DNA of 64,000 bases from Streptomyces mangrovi (GCF_900114215.1 NZ_FOSG01000004.1:310001-374000); one strand, 5' to 3'; positions 8,158 through 20,040 are shown, numbered from the stretch's first letter. Translations and numbers: made by a program. The notes: generated by a model not told the origin, from the sequence alone.

Positions 8158-11100
8158 GTGACAACAGGAACTGCCCCCCACGGGGCGAGGCACGGTGACG
8201 ACGACCGCACGGCATCCTTCGCCCAGCGGCGGCTGTGGTTCCTGGACCAGCTCGCCAGGGACTCCTCCGACTCCCTGCTCCCCCTGGCGCTGCGCATCCG
8301 CGGCCCGCTCGACGTGCCGGCGCTGGAGAGGGCGCTGTCGGGCGTCGTGGACCGGCACGAGGTGCTGCGCACCCGGTTCACCGCCGTCGACGGTGAGCCC
8401 GTCCCGCGGGTGGACGCCCCGGGCGGCACGGTGCTGGAGCGGACCGAGGCCGGCAGCGCCGAGGAGCTGTTCGCCCGCGAGCTGGGCCGTCCGCTGGACC
8501 TGGCGGCACAGCACCCGCTGCGGGCGGTCCTCGCCCGCCTGGCGCCCGACGACCACCTGCTGCTCCTGGTGGTGCACCACATCGCCGTCGACGGCTGGTC
8601 GTGGGACGTGCTGCTGCGCGAGCTGGCCGCGGGCTACCGGGGCGAGACCGTGGCCCCGCCGGCCCTGCGGTACGCCGACTTCGCCCGTGCCCAGGCCGAG
8701 CGGCTGAGCGGCCCGCGCATGGAACGCCTGCTCGGCTACTGGCGCGACCGGCTGCGCGGCACCGCCCCCCTGGACCTGCCGACCGACCGGCCGCGCCCCC
8801 GGTTCTGGGACGGCTCCGGCGACGTCGTCCGCTTCACCCTGCCCGCCGACCTGGTGGCCGACGTCGACAGGGCCGCCCGCGAGCACCGCGCGACCCGCTA
8901 CATGCTGCTGCTCGCCGTCTACCAGGCCCTGCTGGCCCGCTGCACGGACCGTACCGACATCGCGGTGTGCACCACGATGGCCGACCGGGGCCACGCGGGA
9001 ACGGCGGATCTGATCGGCCCGTTCGTCAACACCGTCGTCCTGCGCACCGACCTGTCCGGCGAGCCCGCCTTCGGCGCCCTCCTGGAGCGGGTCCGCACCG
9101 GCGTCCTGAAGGACCTCTCGCACGCCGACGCGCCCTTCGACCACGTGGTGCGTGCGGTGGGCGGCGAACGCGACCTGTCCCGCCACCCGCTGGCCCAGGC
9201 GTCCTTCACCCTGCTCAACACCGCCCACCGGCCCGTCGTCCTGCCGGGCCTGGAGGCGGAACTGGTGGCGCCGCCGCTCACCGGCACCACGATGGACGTC
9301 TTCCTCGACCTCGGCCTGCGCGCGGACGGCGGCATCGCCGCCCGGCTGCAGTACGCCACCGCCCTGTTCGACGCCGGGACCATGCGCCGGTTCGCCTCCG
9401 CCTACACCGCTCTGCTGCGCGCGGTCCTGGACGAGCCGCAGGCCCCGGTGGCTGAGCTCGCCCGGCGGCTGGAGCCCCTGCGGGGCGAGACCCCGCACGG
9501 CGAGCCACTGCCGGACGGATCCGCACCGGACGGATCCGCGCCGCACGCGGCGGGCGTCCGGCCCGAGGCCCGGTGGAGCACCGCCCCCGACCGCCCGGCC
9601 GGTTCCGTGCCCGTTGTGGCCGTGGGGGGTGAGCCGGGTGCGTCCGCGCTGGTGTGCGGGGAGCGGTCGGTGACCTACGGCGAGCTGGAGGGGGCCTCCG
9701 GTGGGCTGGCGGCGGCGCTGGTGGGGGCCGGGGTGGGCCGGGGGAGTGCGGTGGGGGTCCTGCTGCGGCGCGGGGTCGGTTCGGTGGTGGCCATGCTCGC
9801 GGTGTGGCGGGCGGGCGGGGTGTACGTCCCCCTCGATCCCGATCTGCCGGTCGAGCGGCTGCGGTTCATGGTGGCCGAGGCGGGGGTGGGCTGTGTCGTG
9901 GCGGACGCGGCGACCGCGGGCGTTTGCGACGCGCTCGCACTGCCCGCCGTATTGGCCGACGAGGTCCGCCCCGACCCCGGTGGTCCGCGCCGCACCCCGG
10001 ATCCGCACGATCTGGCCTACACCATCTTCACCTCCGGTTCCACCGGCCGGCCCAAGGCGGTCGGCGTGGAGCACCACGCCCTGGCCGCCCATGTCGCCGC
10101 CGCCCGCGAGCTGTTCGCGATCACCGCCCGGGACCGGGTGCTGACCTTCGCCTCCTTCTCCTTCGACGCCTCCCTGGAGCAGATCCTGCCCGCGCTCGGG
10201 GCGGGCGCGACCGTGGTCGTCCGCCCCGACGAGGTGTGGTCGGTGGATGAGCTGGCCGCGCGGGTACGTGACGGGGGGATCACCGTCATGGAACTCACCC
10301 CCTCCTACTGGGAGGAGGTGGTCGCCCGGCTGGAGACGGTCGCCGGTGACCTCGCGAGCCTGCGTCTGCTGGTCACCGGGGGAGAGGAACTGCCCTCAAG
10401 GCCGCTGGAGCGATGGTTCGCCCACCTGCCCGGTGTCCCCGTCGTCAACACCTACGGGCCCACCGAGTCGGTCGTCTCCGCCACGGCCCACCCGGTCACC
10501 GGACCGGTGCAGGGCCGGGTGCCGATCGGCCGCCCGCTGGGCTCGCGCCGGGCCTACGTGGTGGACCCCCACGGGAATCTGGCCCCGCTCGGCGTTCCCG
10601 GCGAACTGCTCGTCGGCGGGCCGGAGCTGGCGCGCGGCTATCTGGGACGGCCGGCGCTGACCGCGGAGCGGTTCGTGCCCGACTCCTTCGCCTCCGGCGG
10701 CGGCCGGCTCTACCGCACCGGCGACATGGTGCGTCGGCTGCCCTCGGGCGAACTGGAGTTCACCGGCCGGAGCGACGACCAGGTCAAGATCCGCGGCTTC
10801 CGTGTCGAGCCGGGCGAGACCGAGGCCGTGCTGCGCGGCCATCCCGGGGTCCACTCGGCCGCCGTCGTGGTCCGCGAGCTGCGCGGCGAACGCTCCCTGG
10901 TGGGCTACGCCACCGGCCGGGGCCTCACCGCCGAGTCCCTGGCCGCCCACTGCCGCGCCCAGCTGCCCGCCTACCAGGTCCCGGCCGCCTTCGCCGTGCT
11001 CGACGCGCTGCCGCTGACCGTGCAGGGCAAGCTCGACACCGCCGCCCTGCCCGAGCCCGAACCCCCCGCCCCCGCCGAGTTCACCCCGCCGAGGACCCCC

Positions 11101-11382
11101 ACCGAGACGGTGACGGCGCAGATCTGGGCCGAGGTGCTGGGGGTGCCCGAGGTCGGTGTGCACGACGACTTCTTCGCACTGGGCGGGCACTCGCTGCGCG
11201 CCGTGGCCGCCGCGTCCCGCCTGCGGGCCGCCTTCGACTGCCCCGTCCAGGTCCGCGACCTGTTCGAGCACCCCACCGTCGAGCTGCTCGCCGCCGAGGT
11301 GGAGCGGCAGCTCGTCGAACTGATCTCCGCGATGAGCGACGACGAGATCGATCTGTCCCTGACGGTGGACCACCAAGACTGA
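8158..11382 (+). CDS. NRPS module 1 (C-A-T)
   Basis: This is a single-module synthetase of about 1074 residues. The condensation domain (roughly residues 15-430) has an intact HHIAVDG motif, so it should form a peptide bond. The adenylation domain (about 480-930) has A3 [11 protein letters not shown]5 NTYGPTE, A7 YRTGD and the A10 lysine. The carrier domain has LGGHSL with Ser1012. Read against PheA, the specificity code is D-A-E-E-V-G-T-V-S-K; acids at positions 239 and 278 point to a basic residue (Lys, beta-Lys, Orn or Arg type). GTG at 8158 is chosen because GGAGG lies 5 nt upstream; the ATG at 8146 has no ribosome site. There is no epimerisation domain. Its C domain must accept a donor made elsewhere, possibly from the free carrier protein. 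Confidence 0.93.
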   Translation: MTTGTAPHGARHGDDDRTASFAQRRLWFLDQLARDSSDSLLPLALRIRGPLDVPALERALSGVVDRHEVLRTRFTAVDGEPVPRVDAPGGTVLERTEAGSAEELFARELGRPLDLAAQHPLRAVLARLAPDDHLLLLVVHHIAVDGWSWDVLLRELAAGYRGETVAPPALRYADFARAQAERLSGPRMERLLGYWRDRLRGTAPLDLPTDRPRPRFWDGSGDVVRFTLPADLVADVDRAAREHRATRYMLLLAVYQALLARCTDRTDIAVCTTMADRGHAGTADLIGPFVNTVVLRTDLSGEPAFGALLERVRTGVLKDLSHADAPFDHVVRAVGGERDLSRHPLAQASFTLLNTAHRPVVLPGLEAELVAPPLTGTTMDVFLDLGLRADGGIAARLQYATALFDAGTMRRFASAYTALLRAVLDEPQAPVAELARRLEPLRGETPHGEPLPDGSAPDGSAPHAAGVRPEARWSTAPDRPAGSVPVVAVGGEPGASALVCGERSVTYGELEGASGGLAAALVGAGVGRGSAVGVLLRRGVGSVVAMLAVWRAGGVYVPLDPDLPVERLRFMVAEAGVGCVVADAATAGVCDALALPAVLADEVRPDPGGPRRTPDPHDLAYTIFTSGSTGRPKAVGVEHHALAAHVAAARELFAITARDRVLTFASFSFDASLEQILPALGAGATVVVRPDEVWSVDELAARVRDGGITVMELTPSYWEEVVARLETVAGDLASLRLLVTGGEELPSRPLERWFAHLPGVPVVNTYGPTESVVSATAHPVTGPVQGRVPIGRPLGSRRAYVVDPHGNLAPLGVPGELLVGGPELARGYLGRPALTAERFVPDSFASGGGRLYRTGDMVRRLPSGELEFTGRSDDQVKIRGFRVEPGETEAVLRGHPGVHSAAVVVRELRGERSLVGYATGRGLTAESLAAHCRAQLPAYQVPAAFAVLDALPLTVQGKLDTAALPEPEPPAPAEFTPPRTPTETVTAQIWAEVLGVPEVGVHDDFFALGGHSLRAVAAASRLRAAFDCPVQVRDLFEHPTVELLAAEVERQLVELISAMSDDEIDLSLTVDHQD

Positions 11383-11400
11383 GATTGGACGGAACGCGCC

Positions 11401-14400
11401 ATGACCACTTCGGAGATCCAGCCCGAGACCCGGCCCCGGACCGCGCGCACCGCACTGTCGCCCGCCGCCCGGCGGCTGCTGGAGCAGCGGCTGCGCGGAC
11501 TGGCCGGCACCGCACCGGCCGCCATACCCCGGCTCTCCCCGCGCCCCGACCGGGCGCCCCTGTCCGCCGCGCAGCAGCGCCTGTACTTCCTCGACCAGCT
11601 CGATCCGGGCTCCGCCACCTACCTGATGCCCGCCGCCTGGCGGCTGACCGGTCCGGTGGACACCGCCGCGCTCGACGGGGCCGTCCGCGACCTCGTCGCC
11701 CGCCACGAGCAGCTGCGGGTGACCTTCCCCTCCCACGACGGCGTCCCGCACCAGCGCGTCCACCCCGCGGGCCGGACCCGTCTGGAGACCGCGGACCTGG
11801 CGGCCCTGCCCGGGCGGACCCTGGAGGAGGCCGTACGGGAGGTGGCGACGCGCCCCTTCGACCTGGCCGCCGAGACGCCCTTCCGGGCCACCCTGCTCAA
11901 GGCCGCCGACGACGACCACGTCCTGGTCCTCGCCATGCACCACATCGTCTCCGACGGCTGGTCGCTGGAGATCCTGGTGCGCGACCTGCGCGAGCTGTAC
12001 CGAGCCAGGATCGACGGCGGCCCGGCCGGGTTGCCCGAACTGCCGATCGACTACACCGACTACGCCGTCTGGCAGCGCGGCGCCGACGAGGCCGCCGGCC
12101 TCGGCTACTGGCGAGACCGGCTGGCCGGCCTGACCCCGCTGGAGCTGCCCACCGACCACCCGCGCACCGACACCCCCCGTCACACCGGCGCCGTGCACAC
12201 CGCCGAGCTGCCCGGGAGGCTGTCGGCGGCGCTGACCGAACTGGGGCGGCGCACCGACACCACCTCGTACATGGCGGTGATGGCGGCGTTCCAGGCGGCG
12301 CTCGCCCTGCACAGCGGTCAGGACGACATCGCCATCGGCACGGTCGTCGCCAACCGGGAGCGGCCCGAGACCGAGCAACTGGCCGGGTTCTTCGTCAACA
12401 CCCTCGTCATGCGCGCCGACCTCTCCGACGACCCCACCCCGGCCCGGCTGCTCGCCCGCACCCGCGAGAGCGTCCTGGGCGCGCTGTCCCACCAGGGCCT
12501 GCCCTTCGAGCGCGTCGTCGACGAGCTGAGCCCGGAGCGCGACCTGACCCGCAACCCGCTGTTCCAGGTGCTGTTCACCCAGGCACCGGCGGGACAGGGG
12601 GACTTCGAGCTCGGCGGTGCCACGGGCACGCCCTTCCGCATCGACCACACCACCGCCAAGTTCGACCTGGCCCTGGAACTGCGCGAGGACGGCGACCGTC
12701 GGGAGCTGGTCTTCGTCTACCGCCCCGATCTGTTCGAAGAGGAGTCCGTGGCCCGGCTGGCAGCGCACACCACCGCACTGCTGCGCGCCTTCACCGAGAC
12801 GCCCGACGCCCCGCTGAGCACCGTCGATCCGCTCACGGACGCCGAGCGCGCCGCCCTGCTCGGCCCCGGCGGCCCGGCAGGCTCCGTACGGCCGGGCGGG
12901 CCCGCCCCGCGCACCGCGCCCGAGCGCCTGGCCGAACACATCGCCCGCACCCCGAACGCGCCGGCCGTCGTCGGCGGCGACCGGACGCTGACCTACGCGC
13001 GGCTCGACGCAGCGGCCTCCGCCCTGGCCCGCCGGCTGCGTGCGGCCGGCATCGGGCGCGAGTCGCTGGTCGGGGTCTGCCTCGACCGCTCGGCCGACCT
13101 GGCCGTGGCACTGCTCGGGGTGTGGCGGGCCGGTGCGGCCTATCTGCCGCTGGACCCCTCCCATCCGCGTGCCCGCCGCGAGTTCACCCTCACCGACGCC
13201 GGCGTCTCCCTCGTCGTCGCCGACGACACCGGCCGCGCCGCGGTCGAGGGCCTGCCGGTCGATGTGATCCCCCTCGCCACCGCCACCGACGACCCCGCCG
13301 AAGCCGGCACAGCGCCCGCCGACGACGTCCGCCCCGCGCCGGAGGACCTCGCCTACGTCATCTACACCTCCGGTTCCACCGGCCGCCCCAAGGGCGTGGA
13401 GATCACCCACGCCAACCTCGCCTGGCTGCTCGGCGCAGCCGACCACCACTTCGACTTCGGCCCGCGCGACGTGTGGACCCTGGTGCACTCACCGGCCTTC
13501 GACTTCTCCGTGTGGGAACTGTGGGGACCGCTCACCAGCGGCGGCCGCGTCGTGGTGCTCACCGAGGAGCAGGTCCGCGACCCCGCCGCGGTCCTGGCCG
13601 TCCTGCGCGGCGAGAAGATCACCGTCCTCAGCCAGACGCCCGCCGCCTTCAAGGGGCTGCGCGCCCATCTGGACCACGGCGGGCAGGACTTCACCGGCCT
13701 CGCGCTGCGCACCGTCGTCTTCGGCGGCGACGCCCTCGACGTGCGCGACTACCGCGACTGGTTCGACACCCCCGCCGACCGCCGGCCCGCGCTGGTGAAC
13801 ATGTACGGCATCACCGAGACCACCGTGCACGTCACCCACCGGACGCTGACCGCCGACGACGTCCACGCCCCGGCACGCTCGCCGATCGGCCGGCCGCTGA
13901 CCGGCCAGCACGGCTACGTCCTGGACCGGTACGGGCGCCTGGTGCCGCAGGGCACGGTCGGCGAGCTGTACGTCGCGGGCGGCGGCGTCGCGCGCGGCTA
14001 CAGGGGTCGCCCCGAACTGACCGCCGAACGCTTCCCCACCGACCCCTTCGGCCCGCCCGGCGCCCGGATGTACCGCACCGGCGACCTGGTACGCGTCCTG
14101 CCCGACGGGCAGCTCGCCTATGTCGGCCGTGCCGACCACCAGGTCAAGATCCGCGGCTACCGCATCGAGCCCGGCGAGATCGAGACCGCCCTGCGCGCCC
14201 AGCCCGGGGTGACCGACGCCGCGGTGGTGGCCCGCCCCGGACCGCACGGCGGCGCCCGCCTCGTCGCCCATGTCGTCATGACCGAGGGCCGTCCGCTGGA
14301 CGCGCCGGCGCTGCGCGAGAGGCTGCGCCTGACACTGCCCGACTACATGGTGCCGGCCCTGTTCACACGCCGTACCAGTCTGCCGATCACCGCCAACGGC

Positions 14401-17400
14401 AAGGTCGACCGCGCCGCCCTGACGGCGGTCGCGGACGAGAGCGCGCAGGCCCCGGCCGGCCACGTCCCGCCCTCCGGCGCGACCGAGGTGGCCCTGGCCC
14501 GCATCTGGGCGGAGGTCCTGGGCGTCGAACGCGTCGGCCGCACGGCCGGCTTCTTCGACCTGGGGGGCGACTCCATCCTGGCCCTGCGGGTGATCGGCCT
14601 GGCCCGCTCGGCCGGCCTCGCCCTGACCGTGGCCGATCTCTTCCGGTCCCGCACCCTGGCCGACCTCGCCCGCCGCGCCGGCAGGGCCGGCCACGCGCCC
14701 GCCCCCGTCGAGCCGTTCTCCCAGCTGGAGGCGGCCGACGCGGCCCGGCTGCCCGACGGGCTGGAGGACGCCTACCCGCTGACCATGCTCCAGGCCGGCA
14801 TGCTCCACGAGATGCTCGCCGACCCGCGGCGCGGCGCTTACCACAACGTCACCGACCTGAAGATCACCGTCCCGGAGGGCTTCGACCTCGCCGCCTTCCA
14901 GGCCGCCGTGGACACCGTGGTGCGCGGCCACGGCATCCTGCGCTCCTCCATCGACCTGACCTCCTACCGCGAACCCCTCCAGCTGGTGCACCGCACCGCG
15001 AAGCTGCCGGTCGGCTACACCGATCTGCGCGGACTGTCCCGCCAGGAGCGGCGCGATGCCGTCCGCCGCTTCGTCGCGCAGGAGTTCGAGCGCCGCTTCG
15101 ACCTGACCGCCGCACCGCTGGTCCGCATCCACCTGCACCACACGGGCGACCACGAGCTGCGGCTGGTCCTCACCGACTGCCATGTCGTCCTGGACGGCTG
15201 GAGCCTGACCTCCCTGGTGGCGGACCTGCTCGACCTGCACCGGCGCGCGGTGGCCGACGGCCGGCCCCCCGAGGTGCCGCCCGCGCCCGCCTTCGCCGAG
15301 TACGTGGCCCTGGAGCGGGCCGCGCTGCACGGCGAGGAGGCGCTGGAGTACTGGCGCTCGGCGCTGGCCGAATTCCGCCCCGTCCGCTTCCTGCGGCGCG
15401 GTGACGGCGGTGGGCACGCAGAAGCGCCCGTCCACGAGGTGCGGCGCTCCTGGGAGGCGCTGGCCGAGCCGATCGGACGGCTGGCCCAGGCGGCCGGAGT
15501 GCCCCGGCGCACCGTCCTGATCACGGCCTTCCACCACACCATGAGCCTGTTCGCCGAACGGGACGAGGCCGCCGCGGGACACTCGATCGGCCTGGTCACC
15601 AACGGCCGGCCCGAGGTGCCCGGCGCGGACCGGATGCGCGGGCTGTTCCTCAACACCGTGCCCTTCGGCGTCGAACGCCCGCGGGGAAGCTGGCTGGAGT
15701 ACCTGCGCGCGGTGTTCGCCGCCGAACAGGAGATGCTGCCCCACCGCCGGATGCCGCTGGCGAGGATGGCGCAACTGCGGCCCGGGGAGCCGAACCCGGT
15801 CGAGGCGGTCTTCAACTACGTCAACTTCCACCGGCTCTCCCACGACACCTGGGACGAGTCCCTGGAGATCGCCAGGACCATGTTCCCGCTGCTGGTCAAC
15901 GCGAGCGTGAACGGCTTCACCCTGGACGCGGACCCCGAGTACGTCGCCCCGGCCACCGCCGAGCAGCTCGCCGACGTGTTGTGCGAGCGGATCGAGGCGA
16001 TGGTCGCCGACCCGCACGCCCCGGTGACCCGCCCGGCGCTGACCGGAGCCGCCCGCACCACGGCCCTGGAGGAGTGGGGAAGCGGCCCGGACCGCGACAA
16101 CGGCCCCCTGATGTTCCACGAACTGGTCGCCGCACACGCCGAGCGGACCCCGGACGCGGTCGCCGTCGTCCACGGCGGGCAGGAGATCACCTACGCCGAA
16201 CTGGGCGCGGACGCGGCCCGGATCGCCGCCCGGCTGCACACGCTGGGCGTCGGCCCCGAGACGGTCGTGGGCATCTGCGTCGACCGGGGCCCGGACATGG
16301 CGCGCGCCGCTCTGGGCGTCCTGCGGGCCGGAGGCGCGTTCCTCCCCCTGGATCCCCAGCACCCCGCCGCACGACTGGAGTTCATGGCCTCCGACAGCGG
16401 CATGCGGGTCCTGCTGACCCAGACCGCGCTCGCCTCGGCGGTGCCCTTCGACGGCCCGGTCCTGGCCCTGGACGAGCCCGGCGCGCTGAACGGGCCGGCC
16501 GCCCTCCGCACCCCGCCGGACGCGGTGGTGAGCGCCGACAACCTGGCGTACGTCATCTACACCTCCGGCTCCACCGGCACCCCCAAGGGCGTCGCGATCC
16601 CCCACGAGGGCCTGATCAACATGCTGGAAGGGCAGCGCGACCTGATCCGCCCGGCCCCCGGCGACCGGATCCTCCAGTTCGCCTCCTTCGGCTTCGACGC
16701 CTCACTCCTGGAGCTGACCTGGTCGCTGGCGAACGGCGGACGGCTGGTCACCGCGCCCCGGGAGGCGCTGCGCCCCGGCCCCGACCTGGCCCGCACCCTG
16801 CTCACCCACCGCGTCACCGGCGCCATGCTGCCGCCCAGCGCCCTGGCGGTCCTGGGCGAGGACCGCTTCCCCGAACTGAGGGTGCTCCAGGTGGCCGGGG
16901 AGGCGTGCCCCGCCGAACTGGCCGACACCTGGTCGCGCGGACGCCGCTTCCACAACGTCTACGGTCTGACCGAGACGTCGGTGTGGTCCGTCGCCGCCGA
17001 ACCGGGCCCCGGCGCGGGGCGCCCGCCGATCGGCGCCCCGATGCGCAACACCAGCGCCCGGGTGCTCGACGAGGACATGCAGCCGGTGCCCACCGGAGTG
17101 CCCGGCGAGATCCATCTGGGCGGGCGGGCCGTCGGCCGCTGCTACCTGAACCGGCCCGCCCTGACCGCCGCCACCTTCGTCCCCGACCCGTACGGCCCGC
17201 CCGGCTCCCGTACCTGCCGCACCGGCGACCTGGGCACGCACCGGCCCGACGGCGCACTGGAGTGGCTGGGCCGCCGCGACACCCAGGTCAAGCTGCGCGG
17301 CTTCCGGATCGAGCTGGGCGAGGTCGAGCACGCCCTGCGCGCGCTGCCCCAGGTGCGGCAGGCGGTGGTGCTGCACCGCACCGACCTGCCGGGCGAGCCG

Positions 17401-18696
17401 GCGCTGGTCGCCTATCTGGTCCTGCGCGACGGCGCTCGGACCTCCGCCGGGGAGCTGGCGCGGGCCCTGCGCGCCGGCATGCCCGCCTACATGGTGCCCG
17501 CCCGGTTCGTCCTCCTCGACGAGATGCCCGTCAACCGCAGCGGGAAGATCGACAAACGGGCGCTGCCGCTGCCCTCGGCCGAACGCGCCGAGAGCGGCAC
17601 CGACTACGTCGAGCCCGCCACCGACGCCGAGAGACTGCTGGCCGAGGTGTGGCGCGAGGTACTGGGCCTGTCCCTGATCGGCGTGCACGACGACTTCTTC
17701 CGTATCGGCGGCAGCTCGCTGTCCACCGTGCGGGTGGCCGCCCTGGCCGCCGAGCGCGGCCTGCCGGTCTCGGTGCGCGACCTGATCGAGCGGCCCACCC
17801 TCGCCCAACTCGCCGTCCGGGCCGAGGAATCGGCCGAGGAGTCGGCCGGCGAGGCGGGCGCGGCGGCCGCCGCCGTGCGCTCCGAGGTCACCCTGCGGGA
17901 GGGCACCGGAGCCCCGCTGTGGTGCGTGCACCCCACCGGCGGCAGCGCCGCCTGGTTCGTCCCGCTCGCCCGCCACCTGCCACCGGGCCGCCCGGTGCGC
18001 GCCTTCCAGGCCCGCGGCCTGCTGGGCGGCGTGGACCCCGGCACGGTGGGCGGCATCGCGGCCAACTACGCCGCCGAGATCGCCGGTCACGGCGGGCGCG
18101 GCCCCCACGAGCTGCTGGGCTGGTCCATGGGCGCCAACATCGCCCTGGAGATGGCCACCCAGCTCCACGAGGCCGGCCACACCGTCGAGCCCCTGGTGCT
18201 GATCGAGCCCTATCTGCCCAACCCGGCGGCGCGCGACCGGCTCGCCGGAGTCGGCCGGGACATGCGCCGGGCGCTGCGGATGCGCGACCGCCTGCGTGCC
18301 CTGCCGCCGTCCCCCGAGCGGGAGAAGGCGGCGGCCGAACTCACCGCCCTGCTGCTGGGCGCGGGGATGAGCCCCGGCGAGGCCGCCCTGGTGGACAAGG
18401 CGCCGATCGAGGTGTGGCACTCGCTGCTCACCGCCCTGGCCGGCTACCGGGTGCGCCCCTACCCCGGCCACGTCCACCTCGTGGTCGGGACTTTGGCCGC
18501 CGGACTGCCCGATGGCGAGCCCATGCCCGGCCTCGACGTCGACTACCGCGCCTACGTGGCCCGTTGGCGCGAGACGGCCCTGGGCGGCCTGACCGTCCAC
18601 GTCACCGAGGGAGATCACATGTCCATGCTCGCCGAGCCGCTGGTCACCGGCGTCGCGGACCTGCTCGGCACGATCGGGACGGAGGCCCGGCGATGA
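11401..18696 (+). CDS. NRPS modules 2 and 3 with thioesterase (C-A-T-C-A-T-TE)
   Basis: This 2431-residue terminal synthetase starts 18 nt after NRPS 1. Domain order: C (HHIVSDG), A with Thr-like code D-F-W-S-V-G-M-V-H-K, carrier (LGGDSI, Ser1058), a second C-type domain, A with unassigned code D-A-L-M-Q-A-V-V-W-K, carrier (IGGSSL, Ser2106), thioesterase. The second C domain opens with [11 protein letters not shown] and reads CHVVLDG: the first His of HHxxxDG is Cys, while the second, catalytic His is kept. The thioesterase has the nucleophile Ser2242 in GWSMG and a GDH near the end, but Glu stands where the triad Asp is usual (LVLIEPY). It should release the finished peptide by hydrolysis or cyclisation. 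The stop overlaps the P450 start as ATGA. Codes were read by eye and are tentative. Confidence 0.93.
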   Translation: MTTSEIQPETRPRTARTALSPAARRLLEQRLRGLAGTAPAAIPRLSPRPDRAPLSAAQQRLYFLDQLDPGSATYLMPAAWRLTGPVDTAALDGAVRDLVARHEQLRVTFPSHDGVPHQRVHPAGRTRLETADLAALPGRTLEEAVREVATRPFDLAAETPFRATLLKAADDDHVLVLAMHHIVSDGWSLEILVRDLRELYRARIDGGPAGLPELPIDYTDYAVWQRGADEAAGLGYWRDRLAGLTPLELPTDHPRTDTPRHTGAVHTAELPGRLSAALTELGRRTDTTSYMAVMAAFQAALALHSGQDDIAIGTVVANRERPETEQLAGFFVNTLVMRADLSDDPTPARLLARTRESVLGALSHQGLPFERVVDELSPERDLTRNPLFQVLFTQAPAGQGDFELGGATGTPFRIDHTTAKFDLALELREDGDRRELVFVYRPDLFEEESVARLAAHTTALLRAFTETPDAPLSTVDPLTDAERAALLGPGGPAGSVRPGGPAPRTAPERLAEHIARTPNAPAVVGGDRTLTYARLDAAASALARRLRAAGIGRESLVGVCLDRSADLAVALLGVWRAGAAYLPLDPSHPRARREFTLTDAGVSLVVADDTGRAAVEGLPVDVIPLATATDDPAEAGTAPADDVRPAPEDLAYVIYTSGSTGRPKGVEITHANLAWLLGAADHHFDFGPRDVWTLVHSPAFDFSVWELWGPLTSGGRVVVLTEEQVRDPAAVLAVLRGEKITVLSQTPAAFKGLRAHLDHGGQDFTGLALRTVVFGGDALDVRDYRDWFDTPADRRPALVNMYGITETTVHVTHRTLTADDVHAPARSPIGRPLTGQHGYVLDRYGRLVPQGTVGELYVAGGGVARGYRGRPELTAERFPTDPFGPPGARMYRTGDLVRVLPDGQLAYVGRADHQVKIRGYRIEPGEIETALRAQPGVTDAAVVARPGPHGGARLVAHVVMTEGRPLDAPALRERLRLTLPDYMVPALFTRRTSLPITANGKVDRAALTAVADESAQAPAGHVPPSGATEVALARIWAEVLGVERVGRTAGFFDLGGDSILALRVIGLARSAGLALTVADLFRSRTLADLARRAGRAGHAPAPVEPFSQLEAADAARLPDGLEDAYPLTMLQAGMLHEMLADPRRGAYHNVTDLKITVPEGFDLAAFQAAVDTVVRGHGILRSSIDLTSYREPLQLVHRTAKLPVGYTDLRGLSRQERRDAVRRFVAQEFERRFDLTAAPLVRIHLHHTGDHELRLVLTDCHVVLDGWSLTSLVADLLDLHRRAVADGRPPEVPPAPAFAEYVALERAALHGEEALEYWRSALAEFRPVRFLRRGDGGGHAEAPVHEVRRSWEALAEPIGRLAQAAGVPRRTVLITAFHHTMSLFAERDEAAAGHSIGLVTNGRPEVPGADRMRGLFLNTVPFGVERPRGSWLEYLRAVFAAEQEMLPHRRMPLARMAQLRPGEPNPVEAVFNYVNFHRLSHDTWDESLEIARTMFPLLVNASVNGFTLDADPEYVAPATAEQLADVLCERIEAMVADPHAPVTRPALTGAARTTALEEWGSGPDRDNGPLMFHELVAAHAERTPDAVAVVHGGQEITYAELGADAARIAARLHTLGVGPETVVGICVDRGPDMARAALGVLRAGGAFLPLDPQHPAARLEFMASDSGMRVLLTQTALASAVPFDGPVLALDEPGALNGPAALRTPPDAVVSADNLAYVIYTSGSTGTPKGVAIPHEGLINMLEGQRDLIRPAPGDRILQFASFGFDASLLELTWSLANGGRLVTAPREALRPGPDLARTLLTHRVTGAMLPPSALAVLGEDRFPELRVLQVAGEACPAELADTWSRGRRFHNVYGLTETSVWSVAAEPGPGAGRPPIGAPMRNTSARVLDEDMQPVPTGVPGEIHLGGRAVGRCYLNRPALTAATFVPDPYGPPGSRTCRTGDLGTHRPDGALEWLGRRDTQVKLRGFRIELGEVEHALRALPQVRQAVVLHRTDLPGEPALVAYLVLRDGARTSAGELARALRAGMPAYMVPARFVLLDEMPVNRSGKIDKRALPLPSAERAESGTDYVEPATDAERLLAEVWREVLGLSLIGVHDDFFRIGGSSLSTVRVAALAAERGLPVSVRDLIERPTLAQLAVRAEESAEESAGEAGAAAAAVRSEVTLREGTGAPLWCVHPTGGSAAWFVPLARHLPPGRPVRAFQARGLLGGVDPGTVGGIAANYAAEIAGHGGRGPHELLGWSMGANIALEMATQLHEAGHTVEPLVLIEPYLPNPAARDRLAGVGRDMRRALRMRDRLRALPPSPEREKAAAELTALLLGAGMSPGEAALVDKAPIEVWHSLLTALAGYRVRPYPGHVHLVVGTLAAGLPDGEPMPGLDVDYRAYVARWRETALGGLTVHVTEGDHMSMLAEPLVTGVADLLGTIGTEARR

Positions 18697-19946
18697 CCCC
18701 CACCGCGATCACCACGGCCGGCCCGGCCCCGGCGGCCCGCTTCACCGAGCGGTACCTGCTCGATCCCGCCGTCAACGCCGACCCCTACGGCTACCTCAAC
18801 GCCCTGCGCGACCACGCCCCGGTCCACTGGAGCCCCATGCACCGGGCCTGGCTGGTCACCGGCCACGAGCAGGTCATGCACTGCCTGCGCGACCCGGCGG
18901 TCTCCGCCGACCGGGTCCGCCCCCTGATGGACGCGGTCCCGCAGGGCGCCCGCGACGACGCCGAGCGCGCCTTCACGATCCTCTCGCGCTGGATGGTCTT
19001 CAACGACCCGCCGCAACACCGCCGCCTGCGGCAGGTGTTCCAGGAGCAGTTCGCCGCCCGCGCCGTCGCCCGCTACAGCGCCTTCACCGAGCGGGCCACC
19101 CGCGCGATGCTCACCCGCCGCGCCGCCCCCGGCCGAACCGGCGACATCACCGCGGACATCGCCAGACCGCTGCCCGCCCTGGTCTTCGCCCGCTGGCTGG
19201 GCGTACCGCAGGCGCACGCCCCCTCCTTCTGGTACTGGAACGCCCGTGTGGGCGACCTCGTCCTGGGTGCCGCCCAGGAGGAGAGCGAGTACCGCACCTC
19301 GCTGCGGTCCCTGGTCAGCCTGGAGGAGTACCTGGCCGGCCTGGTCGCCGAGCGCCGCGCCGAACCGAAGGACGACCTGATCAGCTCCGTCCTGGCCGGC
19401 GGCCGGGTCGGCGACGGCGTCAGCGGGGAGGAGTTCGTCGGGATGCTCACCCAGATGGCGTTCGCCGGGGGCGAGACCACGGGCAACCTCATCGCCAACA
19501 CCCTGCTCGCCCTGCTCCACCGCCCGGACCAGCTCCGGGCGGTGCGCGAGGAGCCGGAGCTGGTCGCCGCTGCCGTCGAGGAGACCCTGCGCCTGGACGG
19601 GCCCTCGAAGATGTCGATCAGGACCGCCGCCCGCGACACCGTGCTGGACGGCCGCACACTCCGCGCCGGCGACCGGATCTTCCTGGTCACCGCCGCCGCC
19701 AACCGCGACCCCGCCCGCTTCCCGGACCCGGACGTCTTCGACGTGCGGCGCACCGGCGGCACCCACCTGGGCTTCGGCTTCGGCGCCCACTTCTGCATCG
19801 GTGCGGCGCTGGCCCGGCTGGTGGCCTGCGCGGTCGTCGGCGTCCTCGTCCGCGACTACCCGGACCTGCGCCTGGAGGGGACACGGCACACCTGGCAGCT
19901 CTCGCTGCTCAACCGCAGCCTGACCGCCCTGCCCGTCCGCTACTGA
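18693..19946 (+). CDS. Cytochrome P450
   Basis: This 417-residue soluble bacterial P450 has the oxygen-activating I-helix motif AGGETT, the K-helix EETLR (ExxR) and the heme loop [10 protein letters not shown] with Cys368 as thiolate ligand. It is translationally coupled (ATGA) to the terminal NRPS, so it most likely oxidises the peptide or a carrier-bound residue, for example by hydroxylation or cross-linking. No ferredoxin or reductase gene lies beside it, so redox partners must come from elsewhere. The family is certain; substrate and regiochemistry are inference from context. Confidence 0.95.
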   Translation: MTPTAITTAGPAPAARFTERYLLDPAVNADPYGYLNALRDHAPVHWSPMHRAWLVTGHEQVMHCLRDPAVSADRVRPLMDAVPQGARDDAERAFTILSRWMVFNDPPQHRRLRQVFQEQFAARAVARYSAFTERATRAMLTRRAAPGRTGDITADIARPLPALVFARWLGVPQAHAPSFWYWNARVGDLVLGAAQEESEYRTSLRSLVSLEEYLAGLVAERRAEPKDDLISSVLAGGRVGDGVSGEEFVGMLTQMAFAGGETTGNLIANTLLALLHRPDQLRAVREEPELVAAAVEETLRLDGPSKMSIRTAARDTVLDGRTLRAGDRIFLVTAAANRDPARFPDPDVFDVRRTGGTHLGFGFGAHFCIGAALARLVACAVVGVLVRDYPDLRLEGTRHTWQLSLLNRSLTALPVRY

Positions 19947-19975
19947 CGCGCCCCGCACCCCACTCACACTCGACC

Positions 19976-20017
19976 GGCCCTGCCCGGACCGCCTTTCCCG
20001 GCGGTCCGGGCAGGGCC
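19976..20017. terminator. 18-bp perfect hairpin after the P450
   Basis: Bases 19976-19993 pair perfectly with 20000-20017 around a TTTCCC loop. The hairpin lies 30 nt past the P450 stop and 23 nt before the exporter start. It may end the biosynthetic transcript or partially uncouple the exporter from it. Confidence 0.65.
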
Positions 20018-20040
20018 CGACGAAAGGCAGAGGTCCCACG

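Noticed and set aside
10396..15404. Very long open frames (over 1000 residues) overlapping the NRPS genes on both strands
   Set aside because: Arg/Pro/Gly-rich shadows with no domain match; the NRPS frames carry every expected core motif.
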